In this document: piece by piece, positions 8,861-18,139 of the stretch
Layout: every line of letters begins with the position of its first letter
Numbering within the stretch: the stretch's first letter is position 1
Assembly (NCBI GenBank): GCA_019418225.1
Contig: DYCF01000001.1
Coordinates: 43,702-107,701 of the forward strand
DNA: 64,000 nucleotides
Source of the DNA: Clostridiales bacterium
Lineage (GTDB): Bacteria > Bacillota > Clostridia > Lachnospirales > Cellulosilyticaceae
Reading direction: 5' to 3'
The notes under the pieces: model-generated
What the model saw: only the letters and a program-made list of their open reading frames with translations
Told to the model about the DNA's origin: nothing
Databases searched by the model: none
Translations under genes and position numbers: made by a program

Positions 8861-9454
8861 ATGAAAAGGATTAAAAGTATGTATAAATTTGCTAAGGGAC
8901 CAATTAAGGATTATGTAAAAAGTGGTGAATTTAGACGTGGCGTGAGATATAGTAATGAGCTTAATAAGCCGGTATATGAGGATGTAATACTGTATGAATC
9001 TTTTCATGGAAAAGGATTAAGTGATAGTCCTTTTGCTATGTTTAAGTATATGCTAAATGACATAAAGTATAGGGATTTTAAGCATGTATGGGCAGTAACA
9101 CAAAAAGAAGAAAAAATGCTGAGAGGTTATGAGAAATATAGTAATGTAGAATTTGTTATAGTACATTCAAGAGAATATATTAGATATTTAGCAAGAGCAA
9201 AGTACTTAATAAATAATACATCATTTTCGCCATATTTTATGAAGAGAAAAGAACAAACATATATTAATACATGGCATGGCACCCCTCTTAAACATCTTGG
9301 TAAAGATGTAAAGACAGCAGTAAAAAGTTATTCTTGTAATTTAGTTAGAAACTTTATAGCAAGTGATTACTTAATCCATCAAAATAGATATACAACAGAG
9401 ATATTTAATCGAACATATGATTTACAGGATATTTATCCAGGAAAGATAATAGAT
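8861..9454 (+). CDS. TagF-like glycerophosphotransferase/GT4 fusion, exon 1 (interrupted by group II intron)
   Basis: These are the first 198 codons of a CDP-glycerol glycerophosphotransferase. The conserved block NTWHGTPLKHLGKDV is present, and the exon ends at ...YPGKIID. Reading continues only six codons into the intron, to a stop at 9473-9475. Removing 9455-10164 joins codon 198 in frame to IGYPRTDSI, exactly where relatives carry the GYPRND motif (compare the intact gene at 12528-13706). The start has GAAGGAG 7-8 nt upstream. Unspliced transcripts would give a 204-residue fragment lacking the catalytic half, so function should depend on splicing. Confidence 0.88.
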
Positions 9455-10164
9455 GTGCGACACGTTGCAGTATAAAAAGTACTGCCTAAATATATAAATA
9501 TTTAAGAACTAATGGTTTGAAAGGTCAAATGATAAGGTAACGCTTAGAAGGGCTTTCTCTGATACTCCGAATAGCTATTATATAATTAAGTATAGAATGG
9601 TTATAAGCTCGGTAAAGGCGGTTGAGAGTACACCCTAACAGTAAGGCTGAGGAAATGCGAACTAGAGGTAGTCGAGTGTATGATAGACCGGGAGTCTATA
9701 AAATATCTATGGTAAGAATGGAAACTGACAAAATCTCGAATGTACAAGTCTAAATATCAAACATATAGAAATGTATGTACCCTGAGAAAAGGGTGTGTGT
9801 GAGGAAAAGTAAAAGTGTCTATTATGAAATTCCTTATACTGTTATAGGCAGTATTTAGCATACAGGCTTATAGAGATTACCTAAGGATATATGTACAGAT
9901 AGAACCATTGGAACGTGGTAAGCTAATAACATGGAGGACTTAATTCTGAAGAAGTGGTGATAAGGAAAGGTATAGACTATAACTTATCTTAATATTAGTG
10001 AAAGTAGTGACACAGTACTGATGAAATCTATGAAAGTAGATGAAGGGATAGTCACGAGTCAACAATAGTTTTGTTGATGGAACGCCGTGTGAGGTGAAAG
10101 TCTCATGCACGGTGTGGAGGAGGGGAAAAGATGGAGATAATTTCAAAGTTTTACCTATTCCTAT
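9455..10164 (+). mobile_element. ORF-less group II intron (710 nt)
   Basis: The 5' end is GTGCGAC, the group II consensus. Domain V lies at 10082-10115: an ACGCCGTG...CACGGTGT stem, GAAA loop and CGC triad. Domain VI follows with a bulged A at 10157, 8 nt from the 3' end, and the intron ends in AT. Excision joins two exons of one gene with no base lost or gained. A candidate EBS1, ATCTAT (9705-9710), is complementary to the six exon bases just upstream of the 5' splice site (ATAGAT, 9449-9454). There is no reverse transcriptase/maturase ORF inside the element, nor anywhere in the window, so splicing help would have to come from elsewhere. Confidence 0.9.
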
Positions 10165-12099
10165 ATTGGATATCCAAGAACGGATTCAATTATTAATACA
10201 GATGTACAAAAAATGAAAAAAGAACTAGAAGAATTTGGTGTGAATACCAATAAAAAAATTGTACTATATGCACCTACTTGGAGAGGATTAGTAGGCAAAG
10301 TTGATCGTAATATAGAAAAATTAGTACAAGATATAGTAGTAATGAAAGAACAGATAGGAGAAGAATATGATCTAGTTGTTAAAGTTCATACATTACAATA
10401 TAAATTTATTAAAGGTAAAGAAGAGTTTCAAGATATTCACCTAATACCAGATTATATGGATATTAATGAGGTGCTTAGTACAGTTGATATATTAATAACA
10501 GATTATTCAAGTGTATTTTTTGACTTCCTAATAACAGGAAGACCAATTATTTACTATATGCATGATAAAGAGAAATACTTTGAAGAAGTAGGAAGCTATA
10601 TTAATGTAGAAGAAGAGAAATTACCAGGACCAATTTGTAGTAATATTAATCAAGTGCTTGAAGAGATTCAAGAAATGAAGAGTTATAATCAAAGATATGG
10701 CGATATATATCGTGAGTATCAAAATAAATACTGTAAGAACTTAAAAGGTGATAATACTAAAAGAATTGTAGATTATATTTTTAAGTCAGAGGGCAGTCTA
10801 ACTCCAATTACTTGTTATGCAGAAAACAAAAAGCATATTTTAATATATGCAGGAGGCTTCTTAAATAATGGAATTACAACATCGTTAATTAACTTACTTA
10901 ATTATATAGATTATGATAAGTATACTGTAACTATTATCGAATCTAATGCTAAAAATGATATTAGAGAGAAAAACTTAGTCCAACTGAATCCTAATGTAAA
11001 ATTACTGTTCAGGAATGGACAGACTAATCATAAATTTATAGAGGCCTATCAAAATCGTTGGATATTAAGGATGGGATTAAGTAAGCAAAGTTCAAAAAAT
11101 GTATTTCCAGAAAAACTCTATGAAAGAGAATATAGAAGAATATTTGGAAATCTAAAATTTGATATAGCCATAGACTATAGTGGGTATGTGCCATTTTGGA
11201 GTTTGATTTTTTCACATTGTAAGTCTATTAAGCAATCATATATATATCAACATAATGATATGCTTTCGGAGTACAATAAAGTTATTCAAGGTAAGCTTAA
11301 ACATAGAGATAACTTAAAATTAATATTCTCAATATATGATAGATTTAATAAGGTTTTATCGGTGTCAAAACTTACAATGGAACTTAATAAAACAAATTTA
11401 TCATCTTTCTGCAATGTAGATAATTTTGATTATATTAATAATCTCTTAGATATAGAGAAGATATTTAATAACAAAGATAAGTGTACGAGAGTAACAGTGG
11501 AAGATAAGGTATATATTGCAGTGAGTGATATTAATGAGAATGTTAAACAAAAAGTTGAGATAATGGAAAACTTATCTTCTGACTTTATAAATATTGTAAC
11601 AATAGGTCGCCTTTCGCCTGAAAAAGATCATAAGAAATTAATTAATGCATTTAAAGTAATTAGTGAAGAATACACAAATATAAGACTTTATATAGTTGGA
11701 GATGGGGTAGAATACAAGTCTCTTGTAAATCAAATTAAAAAACTAAATTTACAAGAACAAGTAATATTAACAGGTCAGCTAAGTAATCCGTTTTATATTT
11801 TAAATCAAGCTAGTGCATTCATATTATCATCAAATAGTGAAGGGCAGCCTATGGTTTTATTAGAGGCATTAGCACTAAAGAAGAAAATTATTGCAACTAA
11901 TATTCAGGCTAATGTGGATGTATTACAAGGTGGCTTAGGGGAGTTAGTAGATAATAGTGTAGATGGATTAGTAGAAGGTATGAGAAAGTTAATAAATAAT
12001 CAAATACCAGACTATACATTTGATATAGAAGAATATAATAAACGTGCATTTAAACTTACTGAAGAAAAAATATTAAATGGAGTTAATAAGAATAGTTAA
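10165..12099 (+). CDS. TagF-like glycerophosphotransferase/GT4 fusion, exon 2
   Basis: This exon reads in frame with exon 1 after intron removal (IGYPRTDS... then the internal ATG at 10213). The spliced protein would be 842 residues. The first ~170 residues here complete the glycerophosphotransferase domain (VLYAPTWRG, VKVHTLQY, ILITDYSSVFFDF). The rest is a second domain of GT4 type: TIGRLSPEKDHKKLI, LYIVGDGVEY, and NSEGQPMVLLEALA with the family's two glutamates. The whole therefore looks bifunctional, adding glycerol phosphate and a sugar to a polymer at the cytoplasmic face. Translation from ATG 10213 without splicing would yield only a partial first domain. Confidence 0.87.
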   Translation: MGYPRTDSIINTDVQKMKKELEEFGVNTNKKIVLYAPTWRGLVGKVDRNIEKLVQDIVVMKEQIGEEYDLVVKVHTLQYKFIKGKEEFQDIHLIPDYMDINEVLSTVDILITDYSSVFFDFLITGRPIIYYMHDKEKYFEEVGSYINVEEEKLPGPICSNINQVLEEIQEMKSYNQRYGDIYREYQNKYCKNLKGDNTKRIVDYIFKSEGSLTPITCYAENKKHILIYAGGFLNNGITTSLINLLNYIDYDKYTVTIIESNAKNDIREKNLVQLNPNVKLLFRNGQTNHKFIEAYQNRWILRMGLSKQSSKNVFPEKLYEREYRRIFGNLKFDIAIDYSGYVPFWSLIFSHCKSIKQSYIYQHNDMLSEYNKVIQGKLKHRDNLKLIFSIYDRFNKVLSVSKLTMELNKTNLSSFCNVDNFDYINNLLDIEKIFNNKDKCTRVTVEDKVYIAVSDINENVKQKVEIMENLSSDFINIVTIGRLSPEKDHKKLINAFKVISEEYTNIRLYIVGDGVEYKSLVNQIKKLNLQEQVILTGQLSNPFYILNQASAFILSSNSEGQPMVLLEALALKKKIIATNIQANVDVLQGGLGELVDNSVDGLVEGMRKLINNQIPDYTFDIEEYNKRAFKLTEEKILNGVNKNS

Positions 12100-12112
12100 T
12101 TTGGAGGGCAAA

Positions 12113-12526
12113 ATGAAAGTAGTACTAACATATGGGACATTTGATTTATTGCATAAAGGGCATGTTAGACTCTTGAAAAGGGCAAAGTCGTTAGGTGATT
12201 ATTTAATCGTAGCCATATCATCAGATGAATTTAATGCGATAAAGGGGAAAAAATCATACTTTTCTTATGAAGATCGCAAAGAGATATTAGAAGCGATGTC
12301 AGTAGTAGATGAAGTGATTCCAGAAATCTGCTGGGAGCAAAAAATAGAGGATGTCAAAAAGCATAATGTAGACGTATTTGTTATGGGAGATGACTGGGAA
12401 GGAAAGTTTGACTTCTTAAAAGAATACTGTGAAGTAGTTTATTTACCACGTACAGAAGGAATATCTGCCACTAAAATTAAGGGTGATTTAAATAAGGCGA
12501 ACTATGTTCAGCCTAATCAGATGTAA
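12113..12526 (+). CDS. tagD: Glycerol-3-phosphate cytidylyltransferase
   Basis: This 137-residue nucleotidyltransferase makes CDP-glycerol from CTP and glycerol-3-phosphate, the donor for the neighbouring TagF/TagB-like enzymes. Diagnostic motifs are TYGTFDLLHKGHVRLL (HxGH-type) and RTEGISATKI near the C-terminus. I took ATG 12113 because GGAGGG lies 4-5 nt upstream and it gives the usual length. The longer frame overlaps the preceding gene by 23 nt. Its presence strongly suggests that the cassette 1 polymer contains glycerol phosphate. Confidence 0.95.
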   Translation: MKVVLTYGTFDLLHKGHVRLLKRAKSLGDYLIVAISSDEFNAIKGKKSYFSYEDRKEILEAMSVVDEVIPEICWEQKIEDVKKHNVDVFVMGDDWEGKFDFLKEYCEVVYLPRTEGISATKIKGDLNKANYVQPNQM

Positions 12527-12527
12527 G

Positions 12528-13706
12528 ATGAAGCAGACTGTTAAAAATTGCATTAAGAAAGCAGTATTAGGAGTATATAATATTTTTTATTATATACTCC
12601 CTCTTCATAAGAAGGTGGTTCTTTTTGAAAGTAGTGTAGGACGTAACTACACAGGAAATCCAAGGGCAATATATGAAAAAATGGTGGCAGAACAATTAGA
12701 TCAACAATATAAGTGCGTATGGATATTAGAAGATACAAGTGAAGAGATTCCAGGAAAATGTATTAAAGTGAAAAGACAACGATTAAAGTATTTTTATTAT
12801 ATGAGCATTGCAAAGTTTTGGGTGATGGATTCAAGACAACCAAGGTATTTAAAGAAGAAAAAGGGTAATATTTATATTCAAACTTGGCATGGGACACCCC
12901 TTAAGAAGTTAGGCCTAGATATGAGCTTTGTAAATATGGGGGGGTATCAAGATATTGAAGAATACATTAATATTTTTAAGCAAAATACAAGTAGATGGGA
13001 TTATTTGATTTCTCAAAATGCCTATTCCACTAAGATATTTAAATCAGCTTTTAATTTTCATAAAGAAGTATTGCAAATTGGATATCCTAGAAATGATGTA
13101 CTCTTTAACTCGGATAAAGTTAAAGTAGAACAGATTAAAGAAAAACTTGGCCTGCCAAAGAATAAGCAAATTTTACTTTATGCACCAACTTGGCGTGATA
13201 ATGAATATGATGCATTAGGACGTTATAAGTTTATATTACCTATTGATTTAGAAGCTTTTAAGAAAGAACTTGGTGATCAGTATTACTTATTATTAAAACC
13301 ACATTATTTAATAGCAGACCAAATTGATGTAAAAGGTTATGAAGACTGCGTAGGTGTTTGTGAGATTAAACAAGATATCCAAGAGTTATATTTAGTGGCG
13401 GATGCACTCATTACAGATTATTCTTCTGTGATGTTTGATTATAGTATTTTAGACAGACCCATTGTGTTTTATATGTATGACAAGGAAGTTTATCAAAGTG
13501 AAATACGTGAGTTTTACTTTAACATTATAGAGGAAGCACCAGGACCAATTGTTGCAAATAGTGAAGGACTTCTAGCGTGCCTTAAAGATTTAAATCAAGA
13601 GATGTTAAAGTATCAGGTGAAGTATGCGACCTTTAGGGAGAAGTATAGTTTAGTAGATGATGGACATGCAGCAGAACGCATTGTGGAAATCATTAAAAGA
13701 GGGTAG
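12528..13706 (+). CDS. CDP-glycerol glycerophosphotransferase (TagB/TagF family)
   Basis: This 392-residue peripheral membrane enzyme of the glycerophosphotransferase family transfers glycerol phosphate from CDP-glycerol onto a lipid-linked primer or polymer. Conserved blocks are QTWHGTPLKKLG, IGYPRNDVLF, LLYAPTWRDN, LLLKPHY and DALITDYSSVMFDY. It has the same fold as the first domain of the intron-split gene but no GT4 part. ATG 12528 lies one base after the tagD stop, which suggests translational coupling. An alternative in-frame ATG at 12504 overlaps tagD. Primase and polymerase roles cannot be assigned from the sequence. Confidence 0.88.
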   Translation: MKQTVKNCIKKAVLGVYNIFYYILPLHKKVVLFESSVGRNYTGNPRAIYEKMVAEQLDQQYKCVWILEDTSEEIPGKCIKVKRQRLKYFYYMSIAKFWVMDSRQPRYLKKKKGNIYIQTWHGTPLKKLGLDMSFVNMGGYQDIEEYINIFKQNTSRWDYLISQNAYSTKIFKSAFNFHKEVLQIGYPRNDVLFNSDKVKVEQIKEKLGLPKNKQILLYAPTWRDNEYDALGRYKFILPIDLEAFKKELGDQYYLLLKPHYLIADQIDVKGYEDCVGVCEIKQDIQELYLVADALITDYSSVMFDYSILDRPIVFYMYDKEVYQSEIREFYFNIIEEAPGPIVANSEGLLACLKDLNQEMLKYQVKYATFREKYSLVDDGHAAERIVEIIKRG

Positions 13707-13714
13707 GTGAAGAG

Positions 13715-14893
13715 ATGAAACAAATCCTTTATATGCTTTATGCCATGATGTTTTATATGTATCGTCTCTTACCTATTAATAAAAATAAAACGACGTTTAT
13801 TATGACTCATGATGAAAGTATTAATGGTAATATTATGAGAATGTATCAAAAAATTAAAGCTGAAAGACCACATGAGCTTTGTAAGTTCGTTACTAAGAAA
13901 GGCTTTAAAGAAGAAAAAGGTTGGCGACTTTTCATAAAAGAAGTTGAATTTGTATGTAAATCCTCTTTTCATTTAGCAACTTCTCAGGCTATTTTCTTAG
14001 ATAATGTCTTTTTACCTATGGCATTTATGCGATTTAAGAAACAGGTAAAGATTGTACAACTTTGGCATGGTTGCAATACACTTAAGAAATTTGGACAACT
14101 GAGTAATGTAGGACAACTTAAGAAGTTAGAAAAAAAGGCAAATAGCCATTATACCCATTTGATTACAAGTTCTAAAAAAATGAATAAACTGCATATGGAA
14201 GCCTTTGGTGTAGCGGAAGATAAAATTTATGCTTTGGGTTTGCCGAGAATGGATAGTTTATTTCAAGATGAAACAGTACTTCAAAGGGAAAAGGATGCTT
14301 TTTATAAGGATTATCCGCAGCTTAAAGGAAAAACGCTTATTTTATATGCACCTACCTTTAGAGATAATGATTTAGAAATTACAAATGACAATATGGATTT
14401 AACTCAGGTGGCAGAAGTACTCTCAGAGGAATATGTGATTATGACTAAGTTTCATCCATTTGTGGCACAAAACTATAGGTCAGTACAGGAATACAAGTTA
14501 GGCTATAAGGCAATACAGGATGATAAGCTAATAGAAGAAGGTAAGCTTGTGGATGTATCTCATTATGATGATTTAAATCGTCTTTTATTAGTAGCTGATA
14601 TATTAGTGACAGATTATTCTTCAATTATTTTTGAATATGCCATTTTAAAGAAACCAATGATTTTTTACGCATATGATCAAGCAGAATATGGCAATAAGAT
14701 TAGAGGGTTTTATTATGATTATAACAATTATGTGCCAGGTGTGATTGTGAGAAAAAGGGAAGAACTTATTAGATGTATACAAGATAAAGTTTATTTACAG
14801 TACAGCTATGAAGGTTTTATAAATGAATATCTAGAATATAAGGATGCTAATGCAGCACAACGTATATATGAAGCTGTCTATAAGAGTATATAA
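13715..14893 (+). CDS. CDP-glycerol glycerophosphotransferase-like protein
   Basis: This is a third member of the family in one operon (392 residues). Blocks include VQLWHGCNTLKKFG, LGLPRMDSLF, ILYAPTFRDND, MTKFHPFV and ILVTDYSSIIFEYA. The HGT of its paralogs is HGC here, and GYPR is GLPR, so it belongs to a different subgroup, perhaps acting on another acceptor or polyol phosphate. It starts 8 nt after the previous gene with AGGTGAAGAG upstream. The N-terminal hydrophobic helix (LYMLYAMMFYMY) probably holds it to the membrane. Confidence 0.82.
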   Translation: MKQILYMLYAMMFYMYRLLPINKNKTTFIMTHDESINGNIMRMYQKIKAERPHELCKFVTKKGFKEEKGWRLFIKEVEFVCKSSFHLATSQAIFLDNVFLPMAFMRFKKQVKIVQLWHGCNTLKKFGQLSNVGQLKKLEKKANSHYTHLITSSKKMNKLHMEAFGVAEDKIYALGLPRMDSLFQDETVLQREKDAFYKDYPQLKGKTLILYAPTFRDNDLEITNDNMDLTQVAEVLSEEYVIMTKFHPFVAQNYRSVQEYKLGYKAIQDDKLIEEGKLVDVSHYDDLNRLLLVADILVTDYSSIIFEYAILKKPMIFYAYDQAEYGNKIRGFYYDYNNYVPGVIVRKREELIRCIQDKVYLQYSYEGFINEYLEYKDANAAQRIYEAVYKSI

Positions 14894-14983
14894 GTATAAA
14901 GATGCAAAGGCGTATAAAGAAATAGGACAAGAATTTAGCTAATATTAATAGAGTAAATACGAATAAGAAATAAGGGAGAAGAA

Positions 14984-15985
14984 ATGAAAATTTTAGTCGT
15001 AGGTGGTGCGGGCTATATTGGCTCACATGCTGTTAAACAATTAATGGAAAATAACTACGAGGTAGTAGTAGTAGATAATTTAGAGACAGGCTACAGACAA
15101 GCTGTACCACAAGGAATTCCTTTTTATAAGGTAGATATTAAAAATCAAGAGGCCTTAGATGAAGTCTTTAAAAAAGAAAAAATAGATGGTGTAATTCACT
15201 TTGCGGCTAATTCTCTTGTAGGAGAATCTATGGTGAAACCATTAAAATATTATCATAACAATGTATATGGGACACAAGTTTTATTAGAAACAATGCTAAA
15301 TAACAATGTAAAATATATTGTTTTTTCATCAACAGCAGCAACTTATGGCGAAGTAGAAGAAATGCCTATTACAGAGGATGTTAAGACTGAGCCAACCAAT
15401 ACTTATGGTGAAACAAAGTTAGCGATTGAAAAGATGATGAAGTGGACGAATAAGGCTCATGACTTAAATTATATGTGTTTAAGATACTTCAATGTAGCCG
15501 GTGCAGATGCAAGTGGGCAAATCGGAGAAGCTCATAATCCAGAAACACATTTGATTCCACTTATTTTACAAGTACCATTAGGAAAAAGAGAGTATATTAG
15601 TATATTTGGAACAGACTACCCAACGGTGGATGGCACATGTATCAGAGATTACATTCATGTGACAGATTTAGTCAATGCACATATTTTAGCTTTAGAGTAT
15701 TTATTAAAAGGTGGAAAAAGTGAGATTTGTAATCTAGGAAGTAATAATGGCTACTCAGTATTAGAAATGATAGAAGCAGCAAGAAAGGTTACAGGCCATG
15801 CTATTCCAGCAAAGATTGAACCTAGACGTAGTGGAGATCCAGCTAAATTGATAGCTTCTTCAGATAAGGCTAAGTCTTTATTAAATTGGACACCACAAAT
15901 TACAGATGTTAATCAAATTATTGCATCAGCTTGGAAGTGGCATCAAGGGCATCCAAATGGTTATGAAGTTATAGAATCGCATTAA
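14984..15985 (+). CDS. galE: UDP-glucose 4-epimerase, copy 1
   Basis: This 333-residue extended SDR has GGAGYIGSH for NAD binding, FAANSLVGESM, SSTAATYG and the YGETK catalytic motif. It interconverts UDP-glucose and UDP-galactose and so supplies galactose for the glycan. RBS AAGGGAG lies upstream. It is the penultimate gene of cassette 1. A second, more typical galE lies at 38 kb. Specificity for UDP-Gal versus UDP-GalNAc or an uronate is not readable. Confidence 0.88.
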   Translation: MKILVVGGAGYIGSHAVKQLMENNYEVVVVDNLETGYRQAVPQGIPFYKVDIKNQEALDEVFKKEKIDGVIHFAANSLVGESMVKPLKYYHNNVYGTQVLLETMLNNNVKYIVFSSTAATYGEVEEMPITEDVKTEPTNTYGETKLAIEKMMKWTNKAHDLNYMCLRYFNVAGADASGQIGEAHNPETHLIPLILQVPLGKREYISIFGTDYPTVDGTCIRDYIHVTDLVNAHILALEYLLKGGKSEICNLGSNNGYSVLEMIEAARKVTGHAIPAKIEPRRSGDPAKLIASSDKAKSLLNWTPQITDVNQIIASAWKWHQGHPNGYEVIESH

Positions 15986-15997
15986 AGGAGGCACAAG

Positions 15998-16957
15998 ATG
16001 ATCTCTATTGTTATTCCAAACTACAATGGAAATAAGTATTTAAAGCCGTGCCTAGATTCGGTCTATGCTCAAACTTATCAAGACTTTGAATTAATCATCA
16101 TTGATAATGCCTCAACAGATGGTTCTTATGAGTGGTTAGAGGCATATCCAAATATTCAGTTTAAACGATTGAATCAAAACTATGGATTTAGTCGGGCTGT
16201 TAATGAGGGGATTTATTTGGCAAAAGGTAAGTACGTACTGCTTTTAAATAATGACACAATCATGGAAGCAGATTTCCTGGATGAAATCTTGAAAGAAATG
16301 GAAAATCATCCTAAAGCCTTTGCAGTGTGTAGTAAGATGATTCAATATCATCACCCAGACCTCATTGATGATGCGGGGGATGAATATACTTTGCTGGGCT
16401 GGACACGTAAAAGAGGGGATGGAGAATCTACCGCTAAGTATACAAAATCGGGGGCCGTTTTTAGTGCCTGCGCGGGTGCAGCATTATATCGCAAGGCAGT
16501 ATTTGAAGAGATAGGTTATTTTGATGAAACCTTCTTTGCTTATATGGAAGATGTAGATATTTCTTATCGTGCTAGAATATATGGTTATAAAAATAGATAT
16601 TGTGCTGATGCAAAAATCTATCATATAGGAAGCGCCACATCAGGAAGCCGATATAATGAATTTAAAGTAAGGCTGGCAGCACAAAATAATGTCTATGTAC
16701 CTTATAAAAACATGCCACTTTTACAACTTGTTTTAAATAGTCCGTTTCTAATAGCTGGATACTTGGTGAAGTATTTATTCTTCATGAAAAAAGGATTAGG
16801 ATGTGCTTATAAAGAAGGCATTATAAATGGCATTAAAGGATTAAAACATGTGAAGAAGGTGCCCTTTAGATGGTCGCATGTTGCTAGCTATATTAATATA
16901 GAAGGAATGCTTATTAAGAATACTATAAGCTTTTGTATAAATAAATTAAAAAGATAA
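15998..16957 (+). CDS. GT2 glycosyltransferase, rhamnosyltransferase-like
   Basis: This 319-residue GT-A enzyme has IVIPNYNGNKYL at the start, IIDNASTDGSYEW, the donor-binding LLLNNDT and the acceptor-side FFAYMEDVDISYRA block. The C-terminus is amphipathic or membrane-associated. It resembles dTDP-rhamnose transferases of the WbbL/RgpB type, and the surrounding rml genes agree. A clear paralog at 33.4 kb shares most motifs, including the unusual IDDAGD-YTLLGW and IGSATSGS stretches. AAAGGAGG precedes the ATG. It closes cassette 1, followed by a strong terminator. Confidence 0.85.
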   Translation: MISIVIPNYNGNKYLKPCLDSVYAQTYQDFELIIIDNASTDGSYEWLEAYPNIQFKRLNQNYGFSRAVNEGIYLAKGKYVLLLNNDTIMEADFLDEILKEMENHPKAFAVCSKMIQYHHPDLIDDAGDEYTLLGWTRKRGDGESTAKYTKSGAVFSACAGAALYRKAVFEEIGYFDETFFAYMEDVDISYRARIYGYKNRYCADAKIYHIGSATSGSRYNEFKVRLAAQNNVYVPYKNMPLLQLVLNSPFLIAGYLVKYLFFMKKGLGCAYKEGIINGIKGLKHVKKVPFRWSHVASYINIEGMLIKNTISFCINKLKR

Positions 16958-16966
16958 GATGAAAAG

Positions 16967-17009
16967 AGCTGTATTTACTAAGATGAGATTAGTAAGTACA
17001 GCTTTTTTT
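16967..17009 (+). terminator. Intrinsic terminator closing cassette 1
   Basis: A 15-bp stem with one mismatch (AGCTGTATTTACTAA with TTAGTAAGTACAGCT) has a 7-nt loop and seven Ts after it. It separates cassette 1 (from 5.2 kb) from cassette 2. Confidence 0.92.
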
Positions 17010-17201
17010 AATTTTAAAATTAAATACTAGACTTTTGGCTGTGACGCACATAAAAGGAATAAAAAGTAAATAAAGTAAGAAAATATGAAAAAATATCCTA
17101 TATTATAAAAATATAGAATAAATAGTCATGGTGTGATAATATATATACGTATGAAATTTTGAATTATCAACGATAAATAAACTTACGAGGTGAGATATAT
17201 A

Positions 17202-18080
17202 ATGAAGGGAATTATACTAGCAGGTGGTTCAGGCACGAGGCTTTACCCCATTACAAAAGCAGTATCAAAACAGATTTTACCTATTTATGATAAACCTATG
17301 ATTTACTACCCACTATCTACATTAATGTTAGCTGGGATTAATGAAGTACTTATTATTTCTACACCAAGGGACTTACCAGTATTTGAAGAATTATTAGGTG
17401 ATGGTAGTCAGCTAGGGATGAAAATAGAATATGCAATTCAAGAAGCACCGAATGGGTTAGCGGAAGCCTTTATTATTGGTGAGAGATTTATCGGAGATGA
17501 TAGCGTAGCTCTCGTATTAGGAGATAACATTTTCTACGGTAAAGGCTTTACAGGAACATTACAAAATGCAGCTAAATTACAAGAAGGAGCTGTTATTTTT
17601 GGATACTATGTAAGTAATCCACATGCCTTTGGTGTTGTAGAATTTGATAGAGATTGGAATGTATTATCTATAGAAGAAAAGCCTAAAGAGCCTAAGTCAC
17701 ATTATGCAGTACCAGGACTTTATTTCTATGATAACGAAGTCGTACAAATCGCTAAGACTATTACCCCATCAGCAAGAGGTGAATTAGAAATCACAGCAGT
17801 TAATGAAGCTTACCTTAAGAAGAATAAGTTAAAGGTAGAACTCTTTGGCCGTGGGATGGCATGGCTTGATACAGGGACTTGTGAAGGATTAACAGAAGCA
17901 GCAGGTTTCGTACAAGCTATTCAAAACCGTCAATCTCTCTATGTAGCATGTATTGAAGAAATTGCTTATAGACAAGGCTGGATTACAAGTGAAGAACTTA
18001 TGAGATTAGCAGAGCCTATGATTAAAACAGAATATGGCCAATATATGATGCAAATCGCTAATGAAAAAGAAGCAAGATAA
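17202..18080 (+). CDS. rmlA: Glucose-1-phosphate thymidylyltransferase, copy 2
   Basis: This second RmlA (292 residues) has the same signature blocks as copy 1: GGSGTRLYPIT, KQILPIYDKPMIYYPLSTLM, LVLGDNIFYG and GRGMAWLDTGTCEGL. I chose ATG 17202, 8 nt after GAGGTGA. A GTG 12 nt earlier lies inside that site. It opens cassette 2 after a 190-nt region without a gene. Having two complete rmlA-rmlB pairs but single rmlC and rmlD genes suggests duplication or merging of two glycan loci rather than a need for extra pathway steps. Confidence 0.95.
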   Translation: MKGIILAGGSGTRLYPITKAVSKQILPIYDKPMIYYPLSTLMLAGINEVLIISTPRDLPVFEELLGDGSQLGMKIEYAIQEAPNGLAEAFIIGERFIGDDSVALVLGDNIFYGKGFTGTLQNAAKLQEGAVIFGYYVSNPHAFGVVEFDRDWNVLSIEEKPKEPKSHYAVPGLYFYDNEVVQIAKTITPSARGELEITAVNEAYLKKNKLKVELFGRGMAWLDTGTCEGLTEAAGFVQAIQNRQSLYVACIEEIAYRQGWITSEELMRLAEPMIKTEYGQYMMQIANEKEAR

Positions 18081-18139
18081 GAAGATAGATTAATAAAGAA
18101 GATGTAGTAAAAATAATATTTTAAAAACAGGAGGACACC

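Noticed and set aside
9455..10164. Small ORF on the minus strand (9940-10146) inside the intron
   Set aside because: It overlaps domains V and VI of the intron and has no coding character.
8861..12099. TagF-like gene broken by frameshift, or two adjacent genes
   Set aside because: The 710-nt separator has group II intron ends and domain V, and excision restores the conserved GYPRTD motif in frame.
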